Shown here: positions 55,577 to 64,000 of the stretch, in pieces
Layout of the letters: each line of letters begins with the position of its first letter
How positions within the stretch are numbered: the first letter of the stretch is position 1
DNA from: CAWDDA01 sp963813345
Lineage (GTDB): Bacteria; Acidobacteriota; Blastocatellia; RBC074
DNA: 64,000 nucleotides
Reading direction: 5' to 3'
Assembly: GCA_963813345.1 (NCBI GenBank)
Contig: CAWEYR010000030.1
Span: forward strand, 186,001 to 250,000
The notes under the pieces: generated by a model
The model's database searches: none
What the model saw: the letters and a program-made list of their open reading frames with translations, nothing else
Told to the model about the DNA's origin: nothing
Made by a program: the position numbers and the translations under genes

Positions 55577-56885
55577 GTGATCCCGTTCTTAATTCTGATC
55601 GATGTAGAGCCTGACGAGAGAACCAATATCCCCATCGGCGAAGCGCGGTGGAAAGGGTTTGACGAAACCGTCAAGTATCTTACTGAGGTACGACCCCTGC
55701 TCGAAGATGCTACGGGTTCGCCTGTGCATTTTTCCTGGTTTTTTCGCGCTTGATCCACAGATCGAGCACTGCTATGGCAGCCGTTCGTGGGCTCTTTCGC
55801 GATACGGTGCTCTGGTGCAACGTCTCGAACAGCAGGGTGACGAGATCGGGTTGCACATTCACCCGTGGCGATGGAGCGCGGAGTCTCAGGTCTGGATCGA
55901 AGATTTCTCGGATCAGGCGTGGGTCGAACATTGCGTGCGCACGGGACTGGCGGCTTTCGAGCAGTCTCGAGGACGTCGAGCATCGAGCTTTCGTTTCGGC
56001 GATCACTGGATGAATGATGCGACGTTGGAGCTGCTCGAGTCGCTCGGAGTTCGCGTGGATCTGACCATAGAGCCGGGAATGAATGGTGGTCAACTCCCTG
56101 AGCCATACACCGGCTCGCTTCCAGATTACTCCGGCGTTCCCACCTCAATATACCAACCCTCGACGTCGGATTTCAGGACCCCGGCCGGCGCAAACCAGCG
56201 TGGTATATGGCTCATGCCACTGAGCACAGGAAACGTGTTTGCGCCTCACATAGAATCGGACCGCAGGATCGCAGGAACCACGTGGATAATCATGCGAAAC
56301 GGCGAGGAGATCACAGGCACGATTTCGGCTAAACCCAATCCGGTGCGCGTTGGCAGGTTTAATGATCCCGGAGTAACGACACTTTCGTGGTCGTGTGACG
56401 GTGAGCGGGAGCTTGAAGTGCGAGTGAATGCTCCTGATGGACCGCTTGTGGGCAGGACGGGTTCGAGCGGGAGCATCAGCACCGGCGAGTGGGTCACGAA
56501 TGGGATGGAGTTCTTTCTGCAGGATGTGACTGGTGGGTTGCCCTTGAAGGAGATGAATACGCTTGCAAAGGTCGTCGTCAGTGTGACAACCGAATCGAAC
56601 GCTGAAGGTCGTGAAACCCTTACCTTGAACCTGGGGTACAACTCACTGGTTTTCTGCCGAATGATGGACCAGCTTGTGATCAGGGAGCAAAGGCCGTATC
56701 TCGCAGTCGTCCTTCGAAGCGACTCGCTGGGCAAATGGGGCGAAGGATCAAATGTGCGTCAGAGCATCGCGTACATCGCCAATCATCAATTGGTCAAAAG
56801 CTTTGTTTTCGAGACGCCGACGGAGGCGCTTAAGAGACTTACTCACCTGGGAGCGCTGGCGTCTCGCCGGCGCGTGGCTGACTGA
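55577..56885 (+). CDS. Polysaccharide-deacetylase-like protein with inserted beta domain, one frameshift
   Basis: GTG 55577 (IPFLILIDVEPDER) opens a NodB-like fold with the catalytic Asp in LIDVEPDER and the metal His pair in GLHIHPWRW. A +1 break near 55742 joins VHFSWFFR to LDPQIEHCYGSRSWALSRYG. Between residues about 227 and 343 an immunoglobulin-like beta segment is inserted (NPVRVGRFNDPGVTTLSW, GEWVTNGMEFFLQDV), after which deacetylase-like sequence resumes (YNSLVFCRMMDQL, PYLAVVLRSDSLG). The final 13 residues (HLGALASRRRVAD) are encoded by the left arm of the next palindrome. Role is glycan modification (inference); MsbA-like exporter follows. Confidence 0.78.
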
Positions 56886-56934
56886 CGCGTTCGAGTTCAG
56901 CGCTGCCGGCTCGAGACGCCAGTCAGCTCCCAGG
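56846..56934. repeat. Family G palindrome overlapping the deacetylase end
   Basis: Arms 56846-56876 (CCTGGGAGCGCTGGCGTCTC) and 56905-56934 (inverse), with a GC-rich loop; the left arm supplies the C-terminal codons of the deacetylase. Confidence 0.85.
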
Positions 56935-56987
56935 CGCTCGCCATTGACGATCATTCGCAAATCTTACTAAAATGGTGAGTTTACCGA

Positions 56988-58798
56988 GTGATCAGGATGT
57001 CTGAATTTGCGCGACTTCTAAGGTATCTCCGGCCATATCGGTTCATCTTTGCAGTTTCGATTGCGCTGATGATTGCGACCGGTCTGTTCGAAGGCGCGAC
57101 GATCCTGCTTCTCCAGCCCATTTTCGATTCTCTCGCGCCAAAAACTCCGGCGGGGAGCCTTTTCGACAAGCTGCCATTTAGCTCCTATATTCCGGCTGGT
57201 GCGGAATCGCTTCAACTGATTGCGATTCTCCTCGTCGGGTTTACTCTCGCAAAAGGGGTGACCGAATACTTTTCGTCTTACTATATGAGCTACATCGGCC
57301 AGCACGTCATCGCCGATGTACGCTCATCGCTCTACGACCACGTTCTCGGCCAGTCGTCACCGTTCTTTTCGAAACACTCTACGAACAAGCTTACGGCCCA
57401 CATTATGAGCGATGCCGCTCTCGTCGAGCGTTCTGTCTCTGACACGCTTCGCGATCTCCTGCGCGAGTCGGTAAGCCTTGTTGTCTACCTGTTACTGCTG
57501 TTCACGCTCAACTGGCGGCTGGCCGCGCTGCTGCTGCTTCTTGGGCCGCCCGTAGCCTGGTTGACGACCAACTTCAACAAGCGTCTGCGCCGCTATATCG
57601 ATTCGAGACAGCAGAGCGGCGCGGAGATGCTCGACGTTGCGCAGGAAGCGATTTCGTCGCAACGCGTCGTCAAGGCCTTCGGGATGGAAGCTTACGAGAG
57701 TGGCCGATTTCGCACGGCTGCGCTCAAGCAGATGAGGGATCAGCTCAAGGCGATGCGGGTTTACTTTGTTTCACCGATAGTACTCGAAACACTTGGCATT
57801 GTGGCGGTCGCTATACTCCTGGTATACGCGCAGCGGAGCATCTCGCGTCGGCGAAATGAGCCTTGGCGGATTTGCTGCTTTCATAGTGTGCATGTTCAAG
57901 ACCTATGATCCTATTCGCCGCCTTAGCCGTCTTCAGCATGACTTGCAGCAGGGTCTGACATCGGCGGCGCGCATCTTCCGGCGTGATGGATGAAAAGATG
58001 GAGATGCACGATCGGCCTGGCGCGAAAACTCTCGAGCGGTTCTCTCACGCGATTGAACTCGTGGATGTCTCGTTCACCTACGGCGCCGGCTTCGATCTGC
58101 CGGTTCTTTCGGATATCTCATTCGACGTCAGGGCAGGCGAGATGGTGGCGATCGTCGGTCCGAGCGGCGCAGGCAAGAGCACGCTCACGAGCCTGATTCC
58201 GCGCTTTTACGATGTTACCCGCGGCGCTGTCATCCTGGATGGACACGATGTCCGCGATCTGAAGCTCGGATCGCTGCGCGCGCAGATTGCTATCGTCACT
58301 CAGGAAATTCACCTGTTCAATGATACGGTGCGCGCTAACATTGCCTATGGATCGTGGGGCCGGAACGATAATAGCGAGCGTATTGAAGCTGCGGCACGGG
58401 CAGCCCTGGCAGACGACTTCATTGGAATGCTGCCTCAAGGGTACGACACGTTGGTCGGTGAACGCGGTCTTCTGCTTTCGGGAGGACAGCGGCAGCGGAT
58501 TGCGATCGCTCGCGCCATTCTCAAGGATGCGCCAATACTGATCCTTGATGAGGCAACGTCGGCGCTCGATACCGAGAACGAGATTCTGATTCAGCAGGCG
58601 CTCAACAATCTAATGGCTGGACGCACGACGATCGTGATCGCGCATCGCCTCTCGACTGTGCGCCGCGCCGATCGGATCGTGGTGCTCGATGCCGGTAAAA
58701 TAGCCGAGATCGGCACGCACGATCAGCTTGTGGCTCGGAACGGATTGTACAGAAGGCTCTATGAGCTGCAATTTGCGGAGGTCGGAGTGCTAAGTTGA
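56988..58798 (+). CDS. MsbA-like lipid ABC exporter, two frameshifts
   Basis: Half-transporter with membrane and ATPase domains, about 602 residues. Starts at GTG 56988 or ATG 56997 (MSEFARLLRYLRPYRF). Helices in 15-330; KPFTHRF-type coupling loops replaced by QQSGAEMLDVAQEAISSQ. The frame shifts +1 near 57848 (LVYAQRSI, then GEMSLGGFAAFIV) and +1 near 57977 (SAARIF, then VMDEKMEMHDRP). ATPase: Walker A GPSGAGKST, Q-loop VTQEIHLFND, signature LSGGQRQR, Walker B ILILDEATSALD, H-loop IVIAHRLS. It should flip lipid or glycolipid substrates. Confidence 0.9.
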
Positions 58799-58803
58799 AG
58801 AGG

Positions 58804-58963
58804 GTGCTGAGTGCTGAGTGCTGGGTGCTGGGTGCTGGGTGCTGAGTGCTGAGTGCTGAGTGCTGGGTGCTGAGGTAACTCGATGACAAATCACAAAGGA
58901 CAAGTGACAAATGACAAATAAGATCAAACATACGACAGCACTCAGCACTCAGCACTCAGCACA
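58804..58963. repeat. Nested palindrome (GTGCTGA outer arms, TGACAAATG inner)
   Basis: Left outer arm 58804-58874 is an array of about ten GTGCTG(A/G) units; right outer arm 58936-58963 is the inverse (CAGCACTCAGCACTCAGCAC). The middle 58883-58920 holds TGACAAAT units of family E. This has the same outer family as 1491 and the same inner family as 3333. Confidence 0.85.
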
Positions 58964-58996
58964 GCTGCAAATATTCTGTAAAAGGCAAGGGAATCA

Positions 58997-59872
58997 ATGA
59001 TCAAAAGCATGACGGGTTATGGGCGGGGCGAGACACGAGGCGAGAGTTTCTTCGCAACAGTTGAGCTGCGCTCGATCAACAACCGGAATCTTGATATTCA
59101 CTGGCGGGCGCCGCTCGAGCTCGCTGCCAGTGAGCTTCCCTTCAAGAAACTGATTCAATCGCGGATTTTGCGCGGCCGCGTTGATGTGACGGTCACCCTG
59201 CAGGTCAACCAAACAGTTCGGTACGAGCTCAATCGTCCACTGATTAAGGGGTACCTCGAGGCTCTGCGTACGATGCGGGACGAGTTTGGATTGGCAGGTG
59301 ATGCAGATCTCGCAAGCGTCGCAAGGCTCCCGAATGTCATTCAGGCGAGCACAGACGGTTCATCGACAGCAGATGAGGCGACGAATGGAGTTGATGCTGC
59401 TTTGCGAAAAGCACTCGATGCCCTGATTGGTATGCGAACAGTCGAAGGCGCCGAGCTGCAGGCCGAGTTACTGAAGCGCATTGCCCGAATCGAGGCACAG
59501 CTTGACATCGTCGAAATGAATGCTCCGGCGATCGTCGAGCAGCATCGCGACAAGCTAAAGGCGAGACTCGCAGAACTGCTGGACGGTATCGTCATTGACG
59601 AGTCGCGGCTGGCACAGGAGGTGGCATATCTGGCAGAGCGAAGCGATATCACTGAAGAAATCACCCGACTGCGCAGCCACATCGTGCAGCTGCGCGAGCT
59701 TGTGTTGAATGGAGACGAGATCGGCAAGAAGCTCGATTTTCTGTTGCAGGAAACCAATCGTGAAGCCAATACGATTCTATCGAAATCATCAGAGCTGGCG
59801 ATCTGTGATGCTGCAATAGAAATCAAGGCCGACGTCGAGAAGTTGCGGGAACAGGCGCAGAACGTAGAGTAG
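58997..59872 (+). CDS. yicC: YicC-family protein
   Basis: 291 residues. MIKSMTGYGRGET at the start is the family signature; the C-terminal DUF1732 region has YLAERSDITEEITRLRSHI, KKLDFLLQETNREANTILSKS and end motif EIKADVEKLREQAQNVE. YicC proteins are endoribonucleases or RNase adaptors. Position before gmk-rpoZ-coaBC is a common bacterial arrangement and supports the call. Confidence 0.93.
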   Translation: MIKSMTGYGRGETRGESFFATVELRSINNRNLDIHWRAPLELAASELPFKKLIQSRILRGRVDVTVTLQVNQTVRYELNRPLIKGYLEALRTMRDEFGLAGDADLASVARLPNVIQASTDGSSTADEATNGVDAALRKALDALIGMRTVEGAELQAELLKRIARIEAQLDIVEMNAPAIVEQHRDKLKARLAELLDGIVIDESRLAQEVAYLAERSDITEEITRLRSHIVQLRELVLNGDEIGKKLDFLLQETNREANTILSKSSELAICDAAIEIKADVEKLREQAQNVE

Positions 59873-59902
59873 TCAGGAAATCGAAGCGGTCGGCTTTGGG
59901 AT

Positions 59903-60514
59903 ATGCGAGGCAATCTGATTATCGTGACCGCGCCATCAGGCGCCGGTAAGACGACATTAGTTGCGAGAATGCTCGAGCGCGTCGATGGGATTCGGCCATC
60001 GATTTCGTTCACGGCTCGGGACGCGCGGCCCGGTGAGAAAAACGGAGTCGACTATCACTTTGTCAGTCGTGCCGAATTCCAGGGAATGATCGAACGAGGC
60101 GAGTTCCTTGAATGGGCGGAGGTGCACGGCAATCCGTACGGCACATCGCTGAGCGCGGTTGAAGATGCTCTCAATGCCGGACTGGACGTCGTTACGACGA
60201 TCGATGTGCAGGGCGCCGAGCGCGCTCGCGTGATCTATCCCGAAGCGGTGGCGGTATTCATTCTTCCTCCAACGCTTGAAGCGCTTGAATCGCGTCTCGA
60301 GGCACGAGGTTCAGATGATGATGGAAGCCGGCGCTTGCGCATGGAGAATGCGCGTCACGAGCTCGGTCACTTTCGCCGCTTTGATTACATCGTCATCAAT
60401 GATGATCTCGAAAGAGCGACCTGCGAGCTGAGTTCAATCGTTCGTGCCGAGCGCTGCCGGACGACTCGCAGATCCGGGTTTGCGGAAGAACTGGTCAGAA
60501 AGGTTACAAATTGA
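59903..60514 (+). CDS. gmk: Guanylate kinase
   Basis: 203 residues. P-loop TAPSGAGKTTL, SFTARDARPGEKNGVDY (GMP-binding Arg/Tyr region), FLEWAEVHGNPYGTS and IDVQGAERARV. Phosphorylates GMP to GDP. Length and motifs are complete. It sits between yicC and rpoZ. Confidence 0.95.
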   Translation: MRGNLIIVTAPSGAGKTTLVARMLERVDGIRPSISFTARDARPGEKNGVDYHFVSRAEFQGMIERGEFLEWAEVHGNPYGTSLSAVEDALNAGLDVVTTIDVQGAERARVIYPEAVAVFILPPTLEALESRLEARGSDDDGSRRLRMENARHELGHFRRFDYIVINDDLERATCELSSIVRAERCRTTRRSGFAEELVRKVTN

Positions 60515-60533
60515 GCGGAGGTAGCTGGCAATT

Positions 60534-60743
60534 ATGAATGAAAATCACGATGAATCGATGGCGCAGCCAATCGACAGCAAGTATCGCAAGATTCTGATCG
60601 CTGCAAAGCGCAGCAAGCAGATTCAGAAGGGAGCGCGCCCGCGCGTTCAGATGCCCAACAATAAGTCTACGCGCGTCGCAATTGAAGAGATCAATCGCGG
60701 CCTCGTCGACTTCGAGCTTATCGGACCGGAAGACGAGGCCTGA
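60534..60743 (+). CDS. rpoZ: RNA polymerase omega subunit
   Basis: 69 residues behind GGAGG at 60517. The omega core is SKYRKILIAAKRSKQIQKG, ARPRVQMPNNKSTRVAIEEI and GLVDFELIG. Small but clearly conserved and in the expected gmk-rpoZ-coaBC context. Confidence 0.9.
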   Translation: MNENHDESMAQPIDSKYRKILIAAKRSKQIQKGARPRVQMPNNKSTRVAIEEINRGLVDFELIGPEDEA

Positions 60744-60763
60744 ACATGGTCGCGGTCGAAAAG

Positions 60764-60793
60764 TGTCAGTAGCCCGACCGTTAGGGAGGGCTT
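60764..60793. repeat. Family F half element between rpoZ and coaBC
   Basis: CAGTAGCCCGACCGTTAGGG followed by AGGGCTTGCGAG; one arm of the element at 7925 without a clear partner. Confidence 0.7.
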
Positions 60794-60820
60794 GCGAGTA
60801 GAAGGGAAGTAGAAGCGTCG

Positions 60821-62069
60821 ATGCGCGTTCTTCTTGGAGTGACGGGCTGCATCGGAGCCTACAAGGCGGCCGAAATTCTGCGTGGGTTGCAGCGCGAAGG
60901 AGCAAGCGTGCAGGTGGTAATGACACGGCACGCGACCGAGTTCGTGCGTCCGCTGACGTTTGAAGCTCTCTCGGGCCGCCGAGTGATCACCGGAATGTTC
61001 GATCGACCCGATTACTCGGAGATCGAGCATATCAGTGTTGCTCGTGACTCTGAACTTCTGCTGGTTGCACCGGCGACAGCGAATATCATCGCCAGGTTTG
61101 CGCACGGCATCGCAGACGATTTCCTGTCGACGGTCTATCTGTCAAACACCAATCCGGTTCTGATTGCTCCGGCGATGAACGTTGAAATGTGGAGGCACGC
61201 GGCAACGCAGGAGAATCTGGCGGTTCTCAGGAAGCGAGGCGTTGAGATTGTAGATCCAGACGAAGGCTATCAGGCCTGCGGTGAGATCGGCGTCGGCAGA
61301 CTTGCCGACATTGAAGCGATAGTTGCTCGCGCCATAGAACTCATTCGTGTGCGGTCACAAGCATCCGCCCCAGACGATGCGCCTGGTGCCACGCTTGGAT
61401 CTTGCATCTGAGCATGTTCTCGTGACTGCCGGACCCACCTTTGAAGACCTCGACCCCGTGCGTTTTCTTACGAATCGATCTTCCGGGAAGATGGGTTATG
61501 CGTTGGCAGAGGCAGCCAGTCGTCGAGGTGCACGGGTCACTCTCGTCAGTGGACCCACGCAGCTTGATGCCCCCGGTGGCGTGGAAACTTTCCGCGTGAG
61601 ATCGACTGCTCAAATGTATGAAGCTGTTATGAACAATCTCGAGAGGGCCACGATCTTCATTGGATGTGCGGCAGTCTCCGATTTCCGTCCCGTCAACGCC
61701 TCGAAACAGAAGATCAAGAAGCAGGGCGGAAAGCATCTGACGATTGAGTTCGAGCCAACCGAAGACATCATCGGCGCGGTTTCAGAAGCGGCGAAAGGAA
61801 ACGGCCTGCTGATTGCAGGTTTCGCTGCAGAGTCCGAGAAGCTTCTGGTGAATGCGGAAGCAAAGCTGCTTGCGCGGAAGATGGATCTCATTGTCGCCAA
61901 CGACGTGACACGCTCGGATGCCGGATTCGACGTCGAGACCAATGCAGTCACCATCATCAAAGGCGATGGTTCGCGGAACGAGATTCCGCTGGCTCCGAAG
62001 TGCGAAATCGCCAACCGGATTCTTGATGAGATCGTCGCGCTCAGAAAGAAGTCTGATGAACGGCGATAG
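60821..62069 (+). CDS. coaBC: Bifunctional phosphopantothenoylcysteine synthetase/decarboxylase, one frameshift
   Basis: Coenzyme A biosynthesis. The CoaC half from ATG 60821 shows GVTGCIGAYKAAEIL, LVAPATANIIARFAHGIADD, IAPAMNVEMW and the catalytic Cys in YQACGEIGVGRLAD. A +1 break near 61390 leads into the CoaB half (VTAGPTFEDLDPVRFLTNRS, RSSGKMGYALAEAA, AAVSDFRP, then KIKKQGGKHLTIEFEPTEDI). About 415 residues rejoined, normal for Dfp. An essential gene, so a true disruption would be surprising. Confidence 0.92.
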
Positions 62070-62808
62070 CAACCTTCGTGCGGAACTTGCAGAGATCGCG
62101 ACTCAGATAAAGGAGCATCTGCGCTACCGTCACGAGCTTGGCATAGATGTTATCGAAGCGCAGCGAGTGTTGCTACAAAGAGTGGCACTTTCACAGCCTG
62201 CTGCCCATGAACTGGTAGAACCTCTCGTCGAATCTTCTGTTGAACGCGGTGTCGAATCCCTTGAAGACATTCGACGTGATCTCGGCGACTGTCGCAGGTG
62301 CAAGCTCTGGCAAACCCGAACCAATATCGTTTTCGGTGAAGGAAATCCGAAAGCTGAGTTGATGTTTGTAGGTGAAGGACCGGGAGCGGATGAAGACGCG
62401 AGTGGCCGGCCCTTTGTTGGCCGCGCGGGCCAGCTTCTGACGAGAATGATCGAGGCGATCAAGCTGCGCCGTGAAGACGTCTACATCGCAAATGTCGTGA
62501 AATCACGGCCTCCCGACAATCGTGCTCCCGAGAAGGACGAAGCGGATGCCTGTAGTCCATTCCTGTTTCGTCAGATTGCGGCGATCAATCCTCGGTTGAT
62601 TGTGACTTTGGGCAATCCTGCAACCCAGGCGTTGCTTCAGACGAAAGTGGGGATCACCAGACTCAGAGGCGAGATTCAGACCTATCCCCGCATACCATCA
62701 ATCAAGGTAATACCAACCTACCATCCCGCTTACTTGCTGCGGTCCCCGGATAAGAAGAAAGACACGTGGGAGGACCTGAAGAGGGTCCAGGCATTTTTGA
62801 ACGCGTAG
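62056..62808 (+). CDS. Family-4 uracil-DNA glycosylase
   Basis: 250 residues from ATG 62056 overlapping coaBC by 14 bases. After an N-terminal helical extension come CRRCKLWQTRTNIVFGEG with two Fe-S Cys, LMFVGEGPGADEDASGRPF (catalytic loop), VGRAGQLLTRMIEAI, and TYHPAYLLRSP with the conserved His. The third cluster Cys usually sits in VKCRPP, but here the sequence reads VKSRPPDNRAP; the fourth Cys is in ADACSPFL. So one of the four [4Fe-4S] ligands appears replaced by Ser, while the glycosylase motifs are intact. Confidence 0.9.
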   Translation: MNGDSNLRAELAEIATQIKEHLRYRHELGIDVIEAQRVLLQRVALSQPAAHELVEPLVESSVERGVESLEDIRRDLGDCRRCKLWQTRTNIVFGEGNPKAELMFVGEGPGADEDASGRPFVGRAGQLLTRMIEAIKLRREDVYIANVVKSRPPDNRAPEKDEADACSPFLFRQIAAINPRLIVTLGNPATQALLQTKVGITRLRGEIQTYPRIPSIKVIPTYHPAYLLRSPDKKKDTWEDLKRVQAFLNA

Positions 62809-62810
62809 TA

Positions 62811-62905
62811 CTGGAGTGCCAGGCTCGGCAGCCGCTTTCAGTGCCCGAATCGCGAAATCACTAACGCGGGAGCACTACAAGCGCCGCCTGAAGCCGCGGC
62901 ACTCC
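62811..62905. repeat. Palindrome after the glycosylase gene
   Basis: GAGTGCCAGGCTCGGCAGCCG at 62815 pairs imperfectly with GAAGCCGCGGCACTCC near 62890-62907. It sits between convergent genes and may limit read-through. Confidence 0.6.
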
Positions 62906-62915
62906 AAATACGGCG

Positions 62916-64000
62916 CTAGCTCTCGACGCTTGCGGGGATTGCTTCTGGTTCACGTCTTGACTGTGAGATCCGTTTCCTCTTTCTTATCGTTCGCCTCTGT
63001 CGTTCCCTTTTCATAGTCGCGAGTGCGGCAAGGGCGAGGAACATCTGCGCGTTCGAAGTAACCTGCAGATTGAAATCGACCAGGCTGTGAACCACGATTC
63101 CAAAGCATCCGGTCAGCGCTCCGATTGCAATCGCACGCCGATGAAGGTCCTCAGTTCCAGTCGCTTTCAACCCTCGTACTACCAGGATCACCAGGAAAAG
63201 AACGGCAAGTACGCTTCCTATCACTCCGGCATCGGCCAGGATCTGAAGGTAGTCATTGTGTGCCTGTTCGACGCGTTGCGTACCTGAGCTGAGATCGTAT
63301 TGCGTGAACGCAACCTGATAAGCACCAAGACCAACCCCGGCGACCGGATGCCGCTTGACCATTTCCCACGTCGCTTGCCAGATATCGCGACGGTTGTATC
63401 TTTCGTTGTTCAGAAGCTCCTGCGTCCAGGTATCCTGAGCCTGAGCAAAGTTGGCGATCAATCGTTCAGATCCAACCAGCAGTATCGCGACCAGCACAGT
63501 GCCTGCGCCAAGACCGACTACACCACCAGCCCTCACTAAGCCCCGGACGCGCGATGGCTCTTGAGACTTCGATTCCTTGCCGACTGTAAAGGCCACCAGC
63601 GCAAGAAAAATGAACTGAGCTCCGAGCGCCATAACACCACCTCGAGAGGCGGAGAGTACGAGACCCGCGCACATGATCAGTACACCACAAACATGTACCG
63701 CCATCATTTCCAGACGCACACTGCGCACAATAACTGCTGCGCTCGCGAGTCCGATGCCCATCTCGAGAAAGCCGGCGAAGTGATTTCGATTGACGAACGG
63801 ACCGAAAACGCCGCGCTTCCAGAGGGCGCGACCAACATAGTTCTGACCGACGCCGATGAGTGCGATAACGATGCAGACACCGAGAATCACTCTGACGGCG
63901 ACTTTGCGGCGCTCATCGGTGTCGACAAACGTCGCGAACATCGCAAAGAACAGAATCGATGCGAAAAGCTTGATGCAGGCCTGCATCGTCAGATAGCGGT
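62916..64000 (-). CDS. O-antigen ligase/Wzy-like membrane protein, N-terminus cut by the window edge
   Basis: The frame is open to the window edge, so the start is outside; an internal Met lies at 63986. At least 360 residues remain: several helices, the GPFVNRNHFAGFLEMGIGLA motif (residues in the large-loop flank), the long periplasmic loop with RRDIWQATWEMVKRHPVAGVGLG and the conserved HNDYLQILADAGVIG, and a basic C-terminal tail. These are typical Wzy_C/WaaL-type features for joining or polymerising surface glycans. The substrate cannot be predicted. Confidence 0.87.
   Translation of the reverse strand, partial: RYLTMQACIKLFASILFFAMFATFVDTDERRKVAVRVILGVCIVIALIGVGQNYVGRALWKRGVFGPFVNRNHFAGFLEMGIGLASAAVIVRSVRLEMMAVHVCGVLIMCAGLVLSASRGGVMALGAQFIFLALVAFTVGKESKSQEPSRVRGLVRAGGVVGLGAGTVLVAILLVGSERLIANFAQAQDTWTQELLNNERYNRRDIWQATWEMVKRHPVAGVGLGAYQVAFTQYDLSSGTQRVEQAHNDYLQILADAGVIGSVLAVLFLVILVVRGLKATGTEDLHRRAIAIGALTGCFGIVVHSLVDFNLQVTSNAQMFLALAALATMKRERQRRTIRKRKRISQSRREPEAIPASVES

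Noticed and set aside
58804..58963. CRISPR-like array
   Set aside because: Units are about 7 bases long and contiguous with no spacers, and the two arrays are inverted relative to each other. No cas genes are present.
2030..61395. Programmed +1 frameshifting as the primary explanation of the frame breaks
   Set aside because: No common slippery codon or stop context is shared by the sites, and three breaks within 100 bases of one gene are hard to reconcile with a programmed event. Kept only as an alternative pending read data.

Overview
The window looks like chromosomal DNA of an Acidobacteriota member, most likely of the Blastocatellia type. The reasons are gene content (winged-helix/Ser-Thr kinase fusion, tricorn-like protease, NIPSNAP proteins, DASS carrier), moderate-to-high GC, and many intergenic palindromic repeats. 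The lineage is inferred from content; no rRNA gene or other phylogenetic marker was analysed. I saw no tRNA, rRNA, CRISPR array, prophage, integrase or transposase gene. Layout: 1-16.6 kb holds lipid and small-molecule metabolism: a partial acyl-CoA dehydrogenase, an acyl-CoA synthetase, an MFS transporter, a polar amino-acid ABC uptake system with a fused binding-protein/permease, a LolA-like protein, NIPSNAP, MOSC, a PfkB-SIS fusion, ASCH, a Gdx-type exporter, DinB, a berberine-bridge-like oxidase, an FKBP lipoprotein, an ROK protein and an M48 protease. 17-29.5 kb holds a DASS carrier and then a partial respiratory complex I operon nuoC-D-[AllA-like]-H-I-J-K-L-M-[lipoprotein]-N, without nuoA, B, E, F or G. 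29.5-44.9 kb holds an AtpZ-like protein, a large membrane protein, a dTDP-rhamnose reductase-like protein, a tricorn-like protease, a putative four-Cys protein, a nucleosidase, a fusion of winged helix, kinase, alpha/beta hydrolase and cyclase-like domains, an FAD oxidoreductase, a TPR protein and an NtrB/NtrC-type two-component pair. 45-54.8 kb holds an amidohydrolase and a run of minus-strand genes (alkaline phosphatase, TlyA, MBL hydrolase, Gfo/Idh oxidoreductase, S9 peptidase, amidase). 54.9-64 kb holds PdxH, a polysaccharide deacetylase with an inserted domain, an MsbA-like exporter, the housekeeping run yicC-gmk-rpoZ-coaBC-udg and a partial O-antigen ligase-like gene. Two features run through the whole window. 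First, intergenic spaces carry at least nine families of imperfect palindromes, and several are nested, with arms of one family enclosing arms of another; some supply the end codons of neighbouring genes. Second, about 24 reading-frame breaks interrupt otherwise well-conserved genes, including nuoL, nuoM, coaBC and msbA, and all but one have the sign of a single extra base. I treat these genes as single CDS spanning the break. The most economical reading is insertion-biased consensus error, but raw reads must decide.
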